64,000 nucleotides of DNA, from NCBI GenBank assembly GCA_958295665.1, contig OY282560.1:206010420-206074419 (forward strand). The letters are read 5' to 3'. This document shows, one piece after another, positions 23,624-33,299 of the stretch. Each line of letters opens with the position of its first letter. The first letter of the stretch is position 1. The position numbers were made by a program, and so were the translations under genes. Origin of the DNA: Tipula vernalis. Its lineage: Eukaryota > Arthropoda > Insecta > Diptera > Tipulidae. Under the pieces are notes generated by a model. That model made no database searches and was not told where the DNA came from. It saw nothing but the letters and a program-made list of their open reading frames with translations.

Positions 23624-24525
23624 TTAACGGGAGTAACTTGCTAGACGATTGTAATGCCTTTTTTTTTGCTGTATGTTATTAATTTCGGCCGTGAACGCTT
23701 CTATTTGTGCCCACTTGATTACTCGTTCTGATGCCAGTTTAAAATTGGTCGTTGATAGAAGTTCTTCCTTTGGTTCACCGTTTATCGCTCTTCGTAGATT
23801 GGAATAAAATTGGAATAGTCTAGCAATAATCCTTAATAGTTTTGAAAGTTTGAAATGTCGTTGAGCCAAATTTGTAAGGAACTTATTTTCGACGTCAACG
23901 TGGTAATTGCAACTGTAGAGGTTTTGCTTTCGGAGCTATCAACGGAATGTTGCAATTTGGTTTGATCAGGCCACAATTTCTTCTCTTCACCAAGCCAACT
24001 AGGTCCCTTTCACCATAGTTCAAAGTTGACCAAGTTCGATGGTAAAATTCCGCGGCTAGCGCAATCTGCTGGATTTTCTTGTGTCGGAACATATCGCCAC
24101 GTAGATCGGGATGTAATCTCCAAAATTTCCGAGGCGCGGTTTGCTACATATGACTTCCAGGATCGGGGGTGCGTTGATAACCACCATAACACGGTCGTAG
24201 AGTCGGTCCAGGTAAATACTTCGGTCGCAGGGCATTGTAAAGATTTTACTACCATTTTCATCAGCTTGGTTATTAGAAGCGCCGCACATAATTCCAATCT
24301 TGGAACTGATACCGTTTTAATGGGCGCGACTTTGGTTTTCGCCGTTACGATGGTCGTTTCGTACTTCCCAAACTTATTCTTCGTTCTAGCATAAATAACC
24401 GCCGCGGAGTCTACTCTAGTCCTAATATTTTTATTGATCGTTTTTCTTCTCGAACTTGAATTGGGACCACTCCTTGATTCTCCAATGGAATGGTGTTTAG
24501 TAATGCTTGGCAATTCGTAGCCCAC
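23624..24525 (-). pseudogene. BEL/Pao RNase H and linker to integrase
   Basis: Frames 24525-24010, 24092-23895 and 23869-23624 together give the Pao RNase H domain (VSVPRLELCAALLITKLM, FTWTDSTTVLWWLSTHPRSW, RASEILEITSRSTWRYVPTQENPADCASRG) and the helical linker before integrase. Frame changes near 24060 and 23880 separate them. The first RNase H aspartate region is disrupted near 24480. Confidence 0.85.
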
Positions 24526-24542
24526 TTCTTAAGATAAAAACA

Positions 24543-25178
24543 CTAGAATTTTAGTATGGTAATAACTTGGTCCTTTAACTGTATGGCTTCCTCTTCCGTC
24601 TTAGCCCCCGACATTAAGTCATCAATATATATATCTTCACGAACAATTTTGGAGCCGATTGGGTACTGCTCTCGAAATTCAACGGCTAATTTAATCAGCG
24701 TTTTGGTTGCTAGGTATGGAGCGGATGCGATTCCATATGTTACGGTTAAGAGGCGATAATGTTCAATCGGTGCTGCTGGATTCTCCCGCCACACAATTCT
24801 TTGGTACTCAGTGTCAGCTGGGTGCATGGCGATCTGGCGGTACATTTTCTCAATGTCTGCCGTAAAACCTGTTGGATGTTTGCGGAATCTGAGGGGAATA
24901 GCATATAGGGAATCTGGCACGGTGGATCCTACTAACAAATTGTCATTCAACGAACCTTTATTGGAAGTCTCGGCGGAAGCATGGAATACCACGCGCACCT
25001 TGGTAGTAGTACTTGATTGCTTTATTACGGCGTGGTGGGGTAGGTAAAATGAAACCCTCGGATCTACGGTAACGTGCTCGGATGGTATGCGGTTCATACG
25101 CCCCAATAGTTTGTATTCTCGCATGAAGGCGATATATTCTTCTCTTAGCTTCGGATCTCGCTGTAATCGATCCTCCAT
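24543..25178 (-). pseudogene. BEL/Pao reverse transcriptase
   Basis: A 211-residue uninterrupted frame covers most of the RT: SFYLPHHAVIKQSSTTTKVR, VVFHASAETSNKGSLNDNLL, FTADIEKMYRQI (motif A aspartate), YRLLTVTYGIASAPYLATKT (motif B) and EDIYIDDLMSGAKTEEEA (YIDD catalytic motif). All key residues are present in this segment. It copies element RNA into DNA in virus-like particles. The frame is broken on both sides, towards protease and towards RNase H, so the polyprotein cannot be made whole. Confidence 0.92.
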
Positions 25179-25238
25179 TGCAAAAAATCGCCTTAGTGGA
25201 CTATGAACCTCTCATCCGGTGCGCGGGTGTGGAACTCC

Positions 25239-25697
25239 TTATAAATGCTTCTCACACAGCTCTTCATCGTTGGTTAAAGTATTGGCTGATGCTACCTCTT
25301 CGGTTTCCCAGAATCGTTGTAACGATTGGTTGATATCGATCTCTGACACTAGACTAATGGTTGAGGTGCCTTGAACTTGATCTGGATACATATTACCGGC
25401 AATGACCCAGCCAAAAATACTATTTTGCGCGATTGGTAATCCTTTGTTCCCACATATTTTGCCATCCTGGATGATATCGAAAAAATGGTTGGACCCGATT
25501 AAAATATCAATGCTACTGGTCTCATTGAAATGTGGATCCGCAAATTCTAAGGATTTCAGATGGGTCCAACTAGATGGACAAAAACTGCTTGATGGTAACG
25601 GCATGGCGACTTTTGGCAATATGAATGCATTGACGAAAATATTCAAATCTGGATTGCACCGGGAACAAATATTCACGTAAATCTCCCTGGGTGCCAA
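25239..25697 (-). pseudogene. BEL/Pao protease region (DUF1758-like)
   Basis: The minus frame shows FVNAFILPKVAMPLPSSSF, SIDILIGSNHFFDII and NSIFGWVIAGN, the pattern of the Pao aspartic protease and its C-terminal flank. IDILIGSNHF corresponds to the conserved IDxLIGxD(H/Y) segment, with asparagine where aspartate is common. The active-site DTG would lie just upstream, near 25700-25800, in broken frame. Confidence 0.75.
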
Positions 25698-25808
25698 TGG
25701 CCTTAAGATCTCGTATAATTTCCTCGCTGGTATCGGCTAGCTTGCGAATGGAGCTCGCGTTAACACGAGTGATAGCTGGTTGCTGAAAAAATGTATCAAT
25801 GTAATTAT

Positions 25809-26369
25809 TTATTGTGACCTTCTTCTTATCGTACCGTTTAACAAGAATCTGTTCGGTTTTGTATCTGAATCTAAATGTTTAATAAGGCCTAATGGTTCTC
25901 CCTTAAGTAAACCTTTTAAATGCTGAAGTTTATGGGCTGCGGACAACATGACCTTATCATGAACTGAACTATTAAATAGGTCAAAAAAGCTTTGCCAATT
26001 TGGAAAGTCCCCTTCAAACATAGGTATATTTAATCGTGGTAGCTTGGTTTCATTTGAACCCGAATACGTGGTATTTAACGGGATGGTGGTATGAAAACGT
26101 CAAATTGCAGCGTTTAATAATGCGACCGCGTGGTAATAACTTACATCGAATTCGTCTGACAGCGAAATCAATTCTGCATCTAGTTCAAACATTTTATCCT
26201 CAATGTTTGTGAATTCAGTCGACAAAACATTTGTTTTATCTAATCGAACCGTAATGTCTTCCAATCTTGTATCAGTACCAATAGACTCTGCAAATGTAAC
26301 CATTTTGGTCATTTGACTTTTCACTATTGCGCGCCGCTTCTTAAGAGCTTCCATTGTGCGGTAAATCAC
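25809..26369 (-). pseudogene. BEL/Pao gag remnant
   Basis: Two frames are seen. 26369-26100 begins with a methionine and is a charged, helical N-terminal gag region (LKKRRAIVKSQMTKMVTFAE). 26021-25809 has FEGDFPNWQSFFDLFNSSVH and LQHLKGLLKGEPLGLIKHL, a DUF1759-like capsid segment. A frameshift lies between them, near 26030-26100. Confidence 0.8.
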
Positions 26370-26587
26370 TTAAATAATCGACCGGTATGTATACCCAAAC
26401 GTTAGGTACGATCGAACGACTATAACCTTCTAATGTAGGTATTTGCTTAAAACGTGGTAACGAAACTATGACCTTGAACCAAAACACTGCCGCGTCGCGA
26501 TAAAATACGAAATAAATAAATAAAATAAAAAATAAAAATAAAATTGTACTTAAGCTTTTATTTCCAATATGGCGAACCCACGTATTT

Positions 26588-26612
26588 TACGCTATCCGGC
26601 TCGAAGGACTAA
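26588..26612 (-). promoter_or_regulatory. BEL/Pao primer binding site
   Basis: Directly inside the 5' LTR the minus strand reads gtccttcgagccggatagcg, the kind of sequence found after the 5' LTR in other BEL/Pao elements and expected to pair with a tRNA 3' end. Confidence 0.65.
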
Positions 26613-27246
26613 TGTTTGATGTGTAATTACTTTTAGGTACAACGTAATTACATTTGTTGTACCTTTGATTGTACTCAAAATACAGGTGGTAGTTGTCATT
26701 TGGCGACTAATTCCGCGCGGCTTGTTGTAGGTATATACACGGTAAGTATATTCTTCAAAATTATACACGGTAAGTATAATCGGGACTTCTATGCACAATA
26801 ATTTTATTCACTTTTGTTTTAGTTCACATATATTTACTCTATTTTTTTTTAGGTTAGGTATTCTGTACCGATGTTTACAGAGCAAAAAATTGTTTCTTCC
26901 AATTGGAACCGTCAAAATAATAAGTAAACAAATTAAATTGGTGGTGGTTAGTTAAATGATTGTATATAAACTAAATTTAAACTAACTATTAATTTTACAA
27001 TTTCAGCTAACAAATTATAGGAACAGAAGAAGCGTCTGATGTACAATTAATTCAGATAAGTATAAATGGAAATAACATATACGATCAAACGATTCTTTGT
27101 GTGTTCTCTTTTAATTTTAGGTTAGAATCCTGGATGTCAACATTACATTGGAATTCATAAATTGTAATGCAACAATTTTACTGCTGATGATCAATTGAAC
27201 ATTGTTGATGCAATAAACTAATTAAATCGTTTGGTGGTACCAAACA
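26613..27246 (-). repeat. 5' LTR of the BEL/Pao element
   Basis: 634 bp, nearly identical to the left LTR, same TG...CA ends, followed by the aatat duplication at 27247-27251. Confidence 0.92.
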
Positions 27247-27251
27247 AATAT

Positions 27252-27560
27252 ATTCTTCTGCATAAATTACTAAAGGTCCGCAATTAAAACCATCTTTTTG
27301 TTGTGGCAGCGAACTAATTGAATTTACCTCGAAATTCGTTACATGTTTCCCGGAATATGTGAAAAGTTTATTGATAAATTTTTTTAATTTGATACCATCT
27401 TTAAATTGCCGCCATATATGGTTTAGCGGATCGTAAGTAATTACGTTTGATTTTTCGAAATCTATGACTATCGAAATCTATGTTGGCTAAAGTCCAGTGG
27501 CCTGCTTCACAGATAGGTATAATAGCATACCTGTATTTATTACATAGTTAGATTTCTTTT
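27252..27560 (-). pseudogene. C48 (Ulp1-like) cysteine protease remnant, catalytic part
   Basis: Too broken for an ORF caller. The minus strand reads IIPICEAGHWTLANIDF, then NVITYDPLNHIWRQF, then SLPQQKDGFNCGPLVIYAEE. This is the C48 arrangement: histidine in GHW, acidic residue in YDP, glutamine in PQQ and cysteine in NCG. C48 enzymes cleave SUMO/ubiquitin-like conjugates or viral-type polyproteins. Several eukaryotic DNA transposons carry such a gene. A 16-bp duplication near 27,460-27,480 puts the histidine segment out of frame with the rest, and a stop lies just upstream of it. The gene continues beyond the BEL/Pao insertion at 22,651. Confidence 0.72.
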
Positions 27561-27667
27561 TGTGTATTGTGATCGTTGATTGTCAAACTCACAATCAAAT
27601 TCGTTGAACACCAGCTAGCTGATTGTTTTAAAAATAAAAATGTATTATTCCGAAAAACAATATTTTA

Positions 27668-27785
27668 TAGGTGCTTTTTTCAAAAGTGAAATATTTTTCG
27701 AATAGATAAGACCTTACGACAACTTAGAATATAGGGCATTTTGGTGGCCGCTTCCTAGGATTTTCTCAAGAAAATTCGGAAAATC
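27668..27785 (-). repeat. third, partial copy of the inverted-arm sequence
   Basis: About 118 bp repeats the inner part of the right arm in the same orientation (gaatagataagaccttacga, atatagggcattttggtggc), but lacks the outer 250 bp. It lies directly beside the Tc1-like element. Confidence 0.75.
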
Positions 27786-28010
27786 ATTTGTACATTCAAG
27801 TTTCTCAAAATATTGATCGAATGTTGCAAAAACAGCAATTCTAAACATTTTTAAAAACTACAAACATTTCATAAAAAATATTTTTATATTTGCTGTAAAA
27901 CAAAACCTTGATAAGCCAATTCAATCATTTCTTTTATTTTGAAATTTAATATTTTGTATACCCTCCCTTAGCTTTCAAAACAGCATTTATCCTGGAGTGC
28001 ATGCTGCTTA

Positions 28011-29600
28011 TTAGTGTTTGGCATATTTCTGGCGAGATTTTGCTCCACTGCACTTCCACTTTTTGCCACAATTCGTCAAGGGTGCGGAGAAAACTAACGC
28101 GCTAGCTGTTAAGTGCCTTTTGAAATCACACCATAAGTGACTTATGGGGTTGAGGTCCGGGGACTGCGAGGGCCAATTGAGAAGTCGGATATCTTTTTCT
28201 TCAAACCACGGTTTTGTAATTCTGGCGGTATGCTTCGGGTCATTGTCTTGTTGAAAAGTGGTATTTTCAGTGGAAAGACCCCAGCTACTCAAGCTCTCAA
28301 AAAGATTTTGGTTCAATATCTCAATATAATCCTTTGCAGTCCCTGGATCCTGTGACGTTTTCCAACCCCACTCCAAGTCATAAATCCCTACAGCATCAAA
28401 GATCCACCACCAAATTTCAGGGTTGGCCGCACGTGTCTTGAAGTTAACGCCTCACCTTTTTTGCGCCATACCCACTGCCGGCCATCTGAACCAAACCGGT
28501 TTATTTTAGTCTCGTCTAACCATATCACGTTTTTCCAATCGTCGATTGAAAAATTTGTATGCGCCTTTGCGAATTGCAGACTCAGTTTCCTATGGCGTTA
28601 TGTATTATTATTATTATTATAATTGGGAGGGCCATGCGGGCGATCAGCCACTTCGCACTGCGACCTAAAAGATCTATTGTGCTGGCCCCTACTTAATTAT
28701 CCGTCCAGTCAATATTCAGGTTCTTAATGAACATGACAATACTGCCTCCCGGTACGTGATACATACTATCTGGGCTTATTGCTCTCCCTCCTAGATGTTT
28801 ACTACAGCATGTAGTTCCGCTAGAAAGACGGTAGCATTGGAGCTCAAGGACCTCGAGAGGGTTGTCCCACTCCCGTATATTCCTACTCCTGCTCCGTATT
28901 CCATTTGATTTTACTCTTACGAGTTGCTGGGAATTGCAAATCACCTGTAGGTCACCCAGCTTTACTACAGGAAGGCTAAATAAAACTGGAGGGTGCCTGG
29001 TATCCAGAGTCCGGATATTTTGGGCTGATTAACCTATCAGCCATTCATCTTTCGGCATATGCTGTTCCACCTTAGATTAGTTTTTTTTTGTCAAGGTTTT
29101 CTCCTTTAGCGCCGTACTTTAGCCTGTGCCAAGTGGCCTTAGTTACACCAGTGGTTGCCACGAGGAGGCAGTACTTACACTTGCGAATTGTGAACAGGTT
29201 ACCCCTTACACAATTGTACCCATCACGCAGCTGCCTAATGACAAGACCAGAACAGCTCACGTGATGCGCACCCTACTGGAAGGTTACGGAGCTGGTAGAT
29301 TCATCTACTCAACTTTGATCCCCCCCCCCTCCAATAGACGCCAAACCACCTATGGCGTTATGTTAAAAGAGGCTTCCTAATCTTGGAGCGACCTCTAAAG
29401 CTATTTTGACGAAGTACATTCCGTACTGTCTGATCGGAAACATTAACTTTATCAATCTCTCTTAGCTGTCTATTGATTTCCACAGCATTATCACACGCGC
29501 CGATTTTGATTTGTTTGACTATTTTCCGTTTCAACGAAACAGAGAGTAAGCATTTTCGCCCTTCAAAATTACGCGCTTTTATCTGATCGGATCAGTTTAT
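28011..29600 (-). pseudogene. Tc1-like transposase, split by an insertion
   Basis: Reading the minus strand: an N-terminal helix-turn-helix region (29,600-29,360; KRKIVKQIKIGACDNAVEIN and RQLREIDKVNVSDQTVRNVL), then a 0.75-kb insert. The catalytic domain follows: VIWLDETKINRFGSDGRQWV (first aspartate, about 28,540), FGGGSLMLWGFMTW, FQQDNDPKHTA (second aspartate) and LLNWPSQSPDLNPISHLW, where the catalytic glutamate position of the usual NPIEHLW is serine. It would cut and rejoin the element at TA sites. A stop or frame change near 28,376, the serine replacement and the insert make it inactive. Confidence 0.85.
28603..29348 (-). mobile_element. internally deleted LINE insert in the Tc1-like element
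   Basis: 746 bp flanked by the 14-bp duplication cctatggcgttatg (28589-28602 and 29349-29362). On the minus strand it ends in a (TAA)n-like tail (plus: attattattattattatt at 28605-28620), as I/R1/LOA-like LINEs do. Its 5' part contains aaggctaaat...actggagg...atccagag, also found in the 5' region of the GC-rich LINE at about 44,242-44,280. A 3' part has a trace of an RNase H domain (TVFLAELHAV). The middle of the element is absent, so it is a non-autonomous derivative. Confidence 0.75.
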
Positions 29601-29797
29601 ACCAAATAAAATCACGTAAGCAACTGAGACAAACAATTAAAATAAAAAATAAAAACCTAACGGCACCAGTACAGTTATTTTTATACAGAATAACATCAAT
29701 TGTATCAACTTAATCAACAATACTACGAACATTCGATCAATATTTTGAGGAAGTATATTCGATAAGGGATTATGTCAAACATGGTTGTCCTAAATAC

Positions 29798-30167
29798 CCT
29801 AAGTGAAATATTTTTCGAATAGATATTAGACCTTACGACAACTTAGAATATAGGGCATTTTGATGGCCGCTTCCTAGGATTTTCACAAGAAAATTCGCAA
29901 ACAAACACGATTAAGCACGGGTTTTCTGCCAGTTTCTTGGTTTTTGGAAAATGATCTGATTTATACATTCACCATCAGAATATTTCGCGCCATAGAAAAA
30001 ATGTAAATGTTTTTTGTAAGAGTAAATAATCTCAAGCATAATTTTTATTATTTCAATATGAATTAAATAAATTCGTAATAACGAAACTTTTACACCAACA
30101 CATTTAAAAAAACTTAGGACATACTTAGGACAACTTAAGGCAACTTAGGACAAACTTCACGTACGTA
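29798..30167 (-). repeat. right arm of the long inverted repeat
   Basis: Inverted partner of 21,370-21,745. It carries the same gtcctaagt repeats and conserved segments, with a few substitutions and a 19-bp difference at the inner end. Confidence 0.8.
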
Positions 30168-30899
30168 AACTTTTCTGGTCTTCTTATTTTGTAGTTACAA
30201 TTACTATCAGAATCAACATCAAAGGTTATTTGTATTGAGTTAAAATTTGCAGCAGCAAATCACTATGTATGTATTTCTTGGCAGCGACGAGATTCTTACA
30301 GTTTGTGAATACCAATTGTTAGTACTCTGCAATTTTTTACACTATGTGAACAGGTCCACAAAGTTTAATGTTTCTTTATTTCTTTTTACTACTTTAAACT
30401 CTGTTTTTAATGTCTGATATTTGATACTTTGATAAGATGTGCAATCAATTAAAGAATAATAATCTATTAATTAACGATTGATATCTTTTGTGAATAGCTG
30501 TCGTCAAATTTATTTTTATCATATCGTTACATCACTGTTATCAAATTACCGAATTTTAATATTAAATAAAATCTTAAGTATCAGACAAATTAATATTTGT
30601 ATTGTACTCTTGAAATGACCCCTTTATGATTAATATCAAAATTAATTTTTTTTATAAATTTCAAACTAGTAGATACGCGCCATTGTCAGCATGATAAGCT
30701 AAAATCAATGCGCTGAAGGTCGCTGAAACGAGTTATAATTTCCTGTTAGTTGATGTAATATATGTATGTACATGTAGATAATTTATATGATTTGTTTCAG
30801 TGTATTAGTTTGGTTTACATAATGGTATTTGATAATATTGTGTGTAAAAAAGAAATATAAAGAGTTATTTTATGTCGTATAAGTATAAGTATAAGAGCG
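30168..30899. other. intergenic DNA
   Basis: AT-rich, no coding signal recognised. Confidence 0.5.
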
Positions 30900-31367
30900 C
30901 AGTGGTACACAACCCAAATCGCACCGAGGACCACTAATATCCGCGAGCTAGAGATTTTTTTAAACATCAATATTTTCTTTTTTGTAACTTTAGAAATAGA
31001 TGAATTTCTAATGCAATGAATTTCGCTGCTACGATTTTATAATTTCGATTTCCTAATGTGAATATTACCAAGGTATGTCGTCGGAAAAATTTACAGAATT
31101 TGCACAAGAGGAATATACTTGTGGCTTCAAATAACGATTAATTTTTAGAGGCTGTCACGCTCTATTTCCGTTAATTCCATAAGTGTCATATTATTTGTGT
31201 CTCTTATTTCAAGCACTCGTTTTTAATCACTGACGATGGAAACGAGAAAAATAAAATTCGAAAATCTACTCGTTCCCTTATATTTGAAATTTCCAAAGGG
31301 AATTTAAAATATTTCAATACGAATTTTTGTGGGTTGTGGTCCGCGTAGCACCATTTGAGAAACACTG
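30900..31367. mobile_element. hAT-like non-autonomous element (tentative)
   Basis: The left end reads CAGTGGTACACAACCC and the complement of the right end reads CAGTGTTTCTCAAATGG. Both ends carry GGACCAC further in. CAGTG...CACTG ends of this kind are typical of hAT elements. No transposase and no clean 8-bp duplication were seen. It lies about 270 bp upstream of the UGT start codon. Confidence 0.5.
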
Positions 31368-31636
31368 CGCAACAGCGCAGCATATACAGACTTTTACTTG
31401 ATTTTTCTTTTGGAGAATTATATGCAAAATACTATAGGTAAACGACCAACAAGTTTTGAATATAAACTCCAATTATCATATAACATCTAATTTTTGTTTT
31501 AAATTCAAAAAACACACGCAACATTACTACCATTGCCAAGGTTTTTTTTACATAAATTATTAAAATTAAACTGAAAATAAATGTGTTGTTTTCTTTTTTA
31601 AATCTCATCGGACACAGTTTATATTTGTTAAGCAAC

Positions 31637-33259
31637 ATGTCATCACCATCATTGTGGATAATTATAATACTCGGAGTGTTTTATAGTCAAAGTGTTGTGT
31701 CATCGTATCAAATATTATGTGCCTTTCCGACAATAAGTCGATCACATTTTCTGGTCGTAGAAGCGTTAGCCCAAGGATTAGCCGAGGCTGGACATAATGT
31801 CACTGTAATCGGACCAAAAGGTGTACTCGAACCGATCGATAACTATTATCATATCGAAACAAAAATGGGACCAGACTATAAAAATATGCTAAGAAAGTTG
31901 AATGCTAATCCGGGTAATGTGTTTAATATATTTAAAGCAATGTTGAGCGCATTTGATGTTAGTGTATCACAAGCTGCGGGAATTTTTAAAAATGAAAAAG
32001 TGCAACGAATTTTAAATGACGAAAAATTTGATTTGGTGTTAATTGAAGCGATGTTTGGTGAAACATTACTTGGACTTGGATCCCATTTTAATTGTCCCAC
32101 TGTGATGTTTTCGTCACTTAAGGCGACTAGTTATGCGCTAAATATGTTCAACAATCCATTAGGATTGCCTTATGTACCAAATGTATTTGCATCATTTTTG
32201 GCACCGATGAATTTTTTTCAACGCGTTCTTAATATGATTAACTATTTAATAGAGACGCCACTCTATGAAATGGGCCGTTTGAAACAAGAAAAAGCTTATA
32301 AGTGAGTACTTTCTGTTACAATATTTATATTTATAAAAGTTTATATTTTTGTTTTATTCTATAGTGAGCACTTTCCGGCACCCCGCTATCCATCATTCCA
32401 GCATATGAGGAAAAATGTTTCACTTGTATTTATTACACAACATTTTCACTGTGATGGATCACAACCATTGTTCCCGAATATAATTGAAGTTGGCGGCATT
32501 CATTTGAGTGATCGAAAATTACCGATGCCAAATGATCTTGCCAAATGGATTAATGGATCAACAAATGGTGTGGTTTATTTCAGTTTGGGGACAATATTTA
32601 ATATAACACAAATTCCGGTCGAACAGCTTGTCGGCGTATTAGGTGCACTGGGAAAATTAAAACAAAATGTTCTTTTTAAAACGGACACCGACAATTTACC
32701 AGACGTTCCATCTAATATCCGTGTTGAGAAATGGGTACCCCAGATGGCGGTGTTACAACATAAAAATATTAAAATGTTTATTACGCACGCAGGACTCGGC
32801 AGCATTACAGAGGCACGTTACTTCGGTGTTCCAGTATTACCGATTCCTGTCGGTATCGATCAATTCACGAATGGAATGAGCGCAGAGAAAGAAGGATGGG
32901 GATTAGTAGTACCATTTAAAGAACTAACGAATGATACTTTGTACGTGGCTATGCAGGAGGTTCTAATGAATCCAAAATATTCAGAAAATGCCAAAAATGC
33001 TGCTCAATTATTCCGAGATCGTCCGCAAACACCAAAAGAGACAGCCATTTTTTGGATCGAGTACGTGATACGGCATAAAGGTGCAAAATTTTTGGTACCA
33101 CATTCTATAAATTTGAATTTTTTTCAAACACAATCTTTAGACGTTATCGGATTTCTTGCTGCCCTAGTATTGATTTTCTTTTATGTCCTTTTTAAAGCGA
33201 TACAATTCACATGCTCAAAATATTTCGGCACAAAAAATCGTAAAATAAAATCATCGTAA
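31637..33259 (+). CDS. UDP-glycosyltransferase (UGT), two exons
   Basis: Exon 1 is 31637-32301 and exon 2 is 32365-33259. The 63-bp intron (GTGAGT...TTCTATAG) restores the frame, giving 519 aa, the usual UGT length. UGTs transfer a sugar from a UDP-sugar to small lipophilic molecules in the ER lumen and serve detoxification and pigment or hormone metabolism in insects. A hydrophobic signal peptide (about residues 1-23) is followed by FPTISRSHF, with the likely catalytic histidine at residue 37. The UGT signature runs from about residue 345: WVPQMAVLQHKNIKMFITHA, then GVPVLPIPVGIDQ. A C-terminal membrane helix (about 487-510) precedes a lysine-rich cytosolic tail ending KIKSS, which fits a KxKxx ER-retrieval signal. 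The methionine at 31637 was chosen because it sits directly before the signal peptide; an in-frame methionine at 31583 would add 18 residues. The gene looks intact. The substrate cannot be told from sequence. Confidence 0.95.
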
Positions 33260-33291
33260 GCTTAATTGTTGTGTTTCTTTTTCTTTGGTTG

Positions 33292-33297
33292 AATAAA
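33292..33297 (+). promoter_or_regulatory. polyadenylation signal of the UGT gene
   Basis: AATAAA 33 bases after the stop codon, on the coding strand. Confidence 0.7.
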
Positions 33298-33299
33298 TC

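Larger units (their letters stand above)
22652..27246 (-). mobile_element. BEL/Pao retrotransposon with both LTRs, integrase-deleted
   Basis: The element begins TGTTTGATG and ends ACCAAACA (TG...CA), with LTRs at 22652-23289 and 26613-27246. It is flanked by the 5-bp duplication aatat (22647-22651 and 27247-27251). Minus-strand order is LTR, gag, protease, RT, RNase H, a partial integrase zinc finger, LTR. At 4.6 kb it is shorter than intact members because the integrase core is missing. By eye the LTRs differ at roughly 15 sites over about 634 bp, so the insertion is fairly young, yet the coding region has several frame breaks. Confidence 0.93.
27803..29751 (-). mobile_element. Tc1-like transposon, interrupted
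   Basis: Inverted ends are recognisable: left ctcaaaatattgatcgaatg (about 27805-27824), with its complement at about 29730-29749. Removing the 0.75-kb insert leaves about 1.2 kb, the normal size of a Tc1/mariner element. The transposase reads on the minus strand. Confidence 0.75.

Noticed and set aside
28137..28355. 72-codon plus-strand frame in the Tc1-like element
   Set aside because: Antisense shadow of the transposase catalytic domain.
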